From: JBGPIK01 sp041484845 | Lineage (GTDB): Bacteria; Desulfobacterota; Binatia; UBA9968 | NCBI GenBank assembly: GCA_041484845.1 | Contig: JBGPIK010000403.1 | Coordinates: 1 to 6,192 of the forward strand | DNA: 6,192 bases | Reading direction: 5' to 3' | In this document: piece by piece, positions 4,382-6,192 of the stretch | Layout: each line of letters opens with the position of its first letter | How positions within the stretch are numbered: position 1 is the stretch's first letter | Translations under genes and position numbers: made by a program | The notes under the pieces: model-generated | Told to the model about the DNA's origin: nothing | The model's database searches: none | Seen by the model: the letters and a program-made list of their open reading frames with translations, nothing else

Positions 4382-6192
4382 TGGATACCTTGCGCTTTAT
4401 TACCTGCGGCAGTGTCGATGACGGCAAATCGACGCTGATCGGCCGTTTGCTTTATGAGACCAAGTTGATCTTCGAGGATCAGCTGGAAGCGCTGAAAGTG
4501 GATTCAAAAAAATTCGGCACCCAGGGCGAGCGGCTGGACCTTGCGTTGCTGGTGGACGGATTACAGGCCGAACGCGAGCAGGGCATCACCATCGACGTTG
4601 CCTACCGCTTCTTCGCGACGCCCAAGCGGCGCTTTATCGTCGCCGATACGCCGGGCCATGAACAGTACACCCGTAATATGGCAACCGGCGCGTCGACCGC
4701 TCAGGCTGCCGTGCTGCTGATCGACGCCCGCAAGGGCGTGCTCACCCAGACCCAACGCCATAGCCGAATCGTCTCAATGCTGGGCATCCGCCACGTGGCG
4801 CTCGCGGTCAACAAAATGGATCTAGTCGATTGGTCGCGGCCGGTGTTCGACGAAATCGAGGTTGCTTATCGGCGCTTTGCCGAGGATCTCGGATTCGAGA
4901 CGATCACGGCGATTCCCCTGTCCGCGCTCGAGGGTCACAATGTCGTGGAGTCCGCCAAGGACGCGATGACGTGGCACGAAGGGCCGACTCTGCTGCAATG
5001 GCTCGAAACGGTTCCAAGCGAAGATCGTTCCATTACACGGCCGTTTGCCATGCCCGTACAGTGGGTGAACCGGCCGAACCTGAACTTCCGCGGATTTTCG
5101 GGCCGCATCGCCAGCGGCTCCGTAAGACCGGGCGATCACGTGCGCATCAGTCCGTCGGGGGTCATGAGCCGCATCAAAGAGATCGCCGTCTGGGGCGTCT
5201 CCAAACCAGAGGCGGCAGCCGGTGATTCCGTCACCTTGGTTCTTCAGCATGAAGTGGATGCCAGCCGCGGCGATGTGATCGCGACCGCTTCGCACCCGGT
5301 GGAATCCGCTGACCAGTTCGAGGCGGATCTTTTTTGGATGAGCGAGCACGCGCTCTTGCCCGGGCGCCCTTATGCGGCCCTCATTCATTCCAAGGCAGCA
5401 AGCTTGACTGTGACTCACATCAAGCACCGTCTGGAAATCAATACCGGCTCGCATCTGGCCGCCACGACGCTAGCCTTAAACGAAATCGCGACTGTTAATA
5501 TCAGTTTTGATCGCGCGGTGCCGTTTGCGCCGTATCGCGAGAACAAGCGGTTGGGCGCTTTTATTGTTATCGACAAGCTGACTAATGAGACTGTCGGCGC
5601 CGGTATTATCCACTTTGCGCTCCGTCGCGCTGTGAACGTCCATTGGCAAGCGCTGGAGGTCACCAAAGCTGCGCGCGCCGAGATGAAGCACCAGCGAGCG
5701 CGCTGCCTCTGGTTCACGGGCCTTTCGGGTTCAGGTAAGTCTACCATCGCCAACCTCTTGGAAAAGCGGCTGCATGCCGACGGCAAACACACCTACATAT
5801 TGGACGGCGATAACGTTCGCCATGGGCTCAATCGTGATCTGGGATTTACCGAAGCCGATCGCGTTGAGAATATTCGCCGGGTGGCCGAGGTCGCGAGACT
5901 TTTGGTGGATGCGGGAATGCTAGTGCTCGTAGCGTTCATCTCACCGTACCGGGCGGAGCGGCAATTCGCGCGGCGCTTGTTTGATGCCGGCGAATTCATC
6001 GAAATTTTCGTGGATACTCCGCTTGAGGAATGCGAGCGCCGCGACGTTAAAGGGTTGTACGCGAAAGCACGGCGCGGGGAACTAAAAAACTTTACCGCCA
6101 TAGACAGCGGATACGAGCCGCCCGAGTCGCCCGAGATCCATCTCCGAACAGTAGGCGCCAAACCCGAGGCCTGCGTTGATCAGATCATTCAC
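4381..6192 (+). CDS. cysNC: CysN-CysC fusion: sulfate adenylyltransferase GTPase subunit plus APS kinase, 3' end outside the window
   Basis: A bifunctional protein, called NodQ in rhizobia. The frame is open for 604 codons with no stop before the edge. Residues 1 to about 420 are CysN, an EF-Tu-like GTPase that drives APS formation by CysD. Its P-loop is GSVDDGKST (10-18), with the switch stretch AEREQGITIDVAYRFF (63-78), DTPGH (89-93), NKMD (144-147) and SALEG (181-185), followed by the beta-barrel domains. Residues from about 438 are CysC, APS kinase, which makes PAPS from APS and ATP. Its P-loop is GLSGSGKST (447-455), followed by LDGDNVRHGLN (474-484), RVENIRRVAEVA (494-505), FISPYR (519-524) and VKGLYAKARRGELKNFT (556-572). 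Every nucleotide-binding motif I looked for is present, so both halves appear active. The last visible residues, DQIIH, are near the usual C terminus, so only a short piece is missing. Confidence 0.96.
   Translation, partial: MDTLRFITCGSVDDGKSTLIGRLLYETKLIFEDQLEALKVDSKKFGTQGERLDLALLVDGLQAEREQGITIDVAYRFFATPKRRFIVADTPGHEQYTRNMATGASTAQAAVLLIDARKGVLTQTQRHSRIVSMLGIRHVALAVNKMDLVDWSRPVFDEIEVAYRRFAEDLGFETITAIPLSALEGHNVVESAKDAMTWHEGPTLLQWLETVPSEDRSITRPFAMPVQWVNRPNLNFRGFSGRIASGSVRPGDHVRISPSGVMSRIKEIAVWGVSKPEAAAGDSVTLVLQHEVDASRGDVIATASHPVESADQFEADLFWMSEHALLPGRPYAALIHSKAASLTVTHIKHRLEINTGSHLAATTLALNEIATVNISFDRAVPFAPYRENKRLGAFIVIDKLTNETVGAGIIHFALRRAVNVHWQALEVTKAARAEMKHQRARCLWFTGLSGSGKSTIANLLEKRLHADGKHTYILDGDNVRHGLNRDLGFTEADRVENIRRVAEVARLLVDAGMLVLVAFISPYRAERQFARRLFDAGEFIEIFVDTPLEECERRDVKGLYAKARRGELKNFTAIDSGYEPPESPEIHLRTVGAKPEACVDQIIH

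Noticed and set aside
4822..5454. A 210-codon open frame on the - strand
   Set aside because: It is entirely antisense to the CysN domain, whose motifs continue unbroken in the + frame; no recognisable protein features.
5701..6192. A separate cysC gene
   Set aside because: The APS kinase domain continues in the same frame from CysN with no stop codon between them, so it is a fusion.
1..6192. Mobile elements, CRISPR repeats, tRNA or an undescribed defence system
   Set aside because: Coding genes of one pathway fill the window, and I saw no repeat arrays, transposase motifs, terminal inverted repeats or tRNA-like folds.

Overview
The window reads almost entirely on the + strand as a bacterial assimilatory sulfate-reduction and siroheme-synthesis locus. 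It holds one partial small gene, five complete genes and one long gene that runs off the right edge. Base composition looks moderately GC-rich by eye. Start/stop overlaps (ATGA, TGATG) and short gaps indicate operon organisation. The families are widespread, so the host cannot be fixed. A free-living bacterium (a proteobacterium, or a soil lineage such as Acidobacteria, NC10 or Rokubacteria) fits, but that is a low-confidence impression from the protein families. No rRNA, tRNA, mobile element, CRISPR array or integrase is visible.

Layout: 1-315 is the 3' part of an unrecognised small protein. After 15 bases with a clear ribosome binding site comes cysH (331-1083), a [4Fe-4S]-type APS reductase. 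After a 68-base gap follow a CysG-N/Met8-type precorrin-2 dehydrogenase/ferrochelatase (1152-1781), uroporphyrinogen-III methyltransferase (1778-2575, ATGA overlap) and uroporphyrinogen-III synthase HemD (2538-3389, 38-base overlap). A 95-base gap (3390-3484) holds a promoter-like sequence and two hairpins. It is followed by cysD (3485-4381) and a CysN-CysC fusion (4381 to beyond 6192), joined by a TGATG overlap.

How it works together: CysD and the CysN domain make APS from sulfate and ATP, with GTP hydrolysis. CysH reduces APS to sulfite. HemD, the methyltransferase and the Met8-type enzyme turn hydroxymethylbilane into siroheme, the cofactor of sulfite reductase. The sulfite reductase itself is not in the window and is probably encoded next to it. 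The CysC domain makes PAPS, which an APS-type CysH does not need, so a second use such as sulfation is likely.

I see no clearly undescribed system. The points most worth checking are the unknown small gene beside cysH, the structured leader before cysD, the APS/PAPS branch, and the cobA-hemD overlap.
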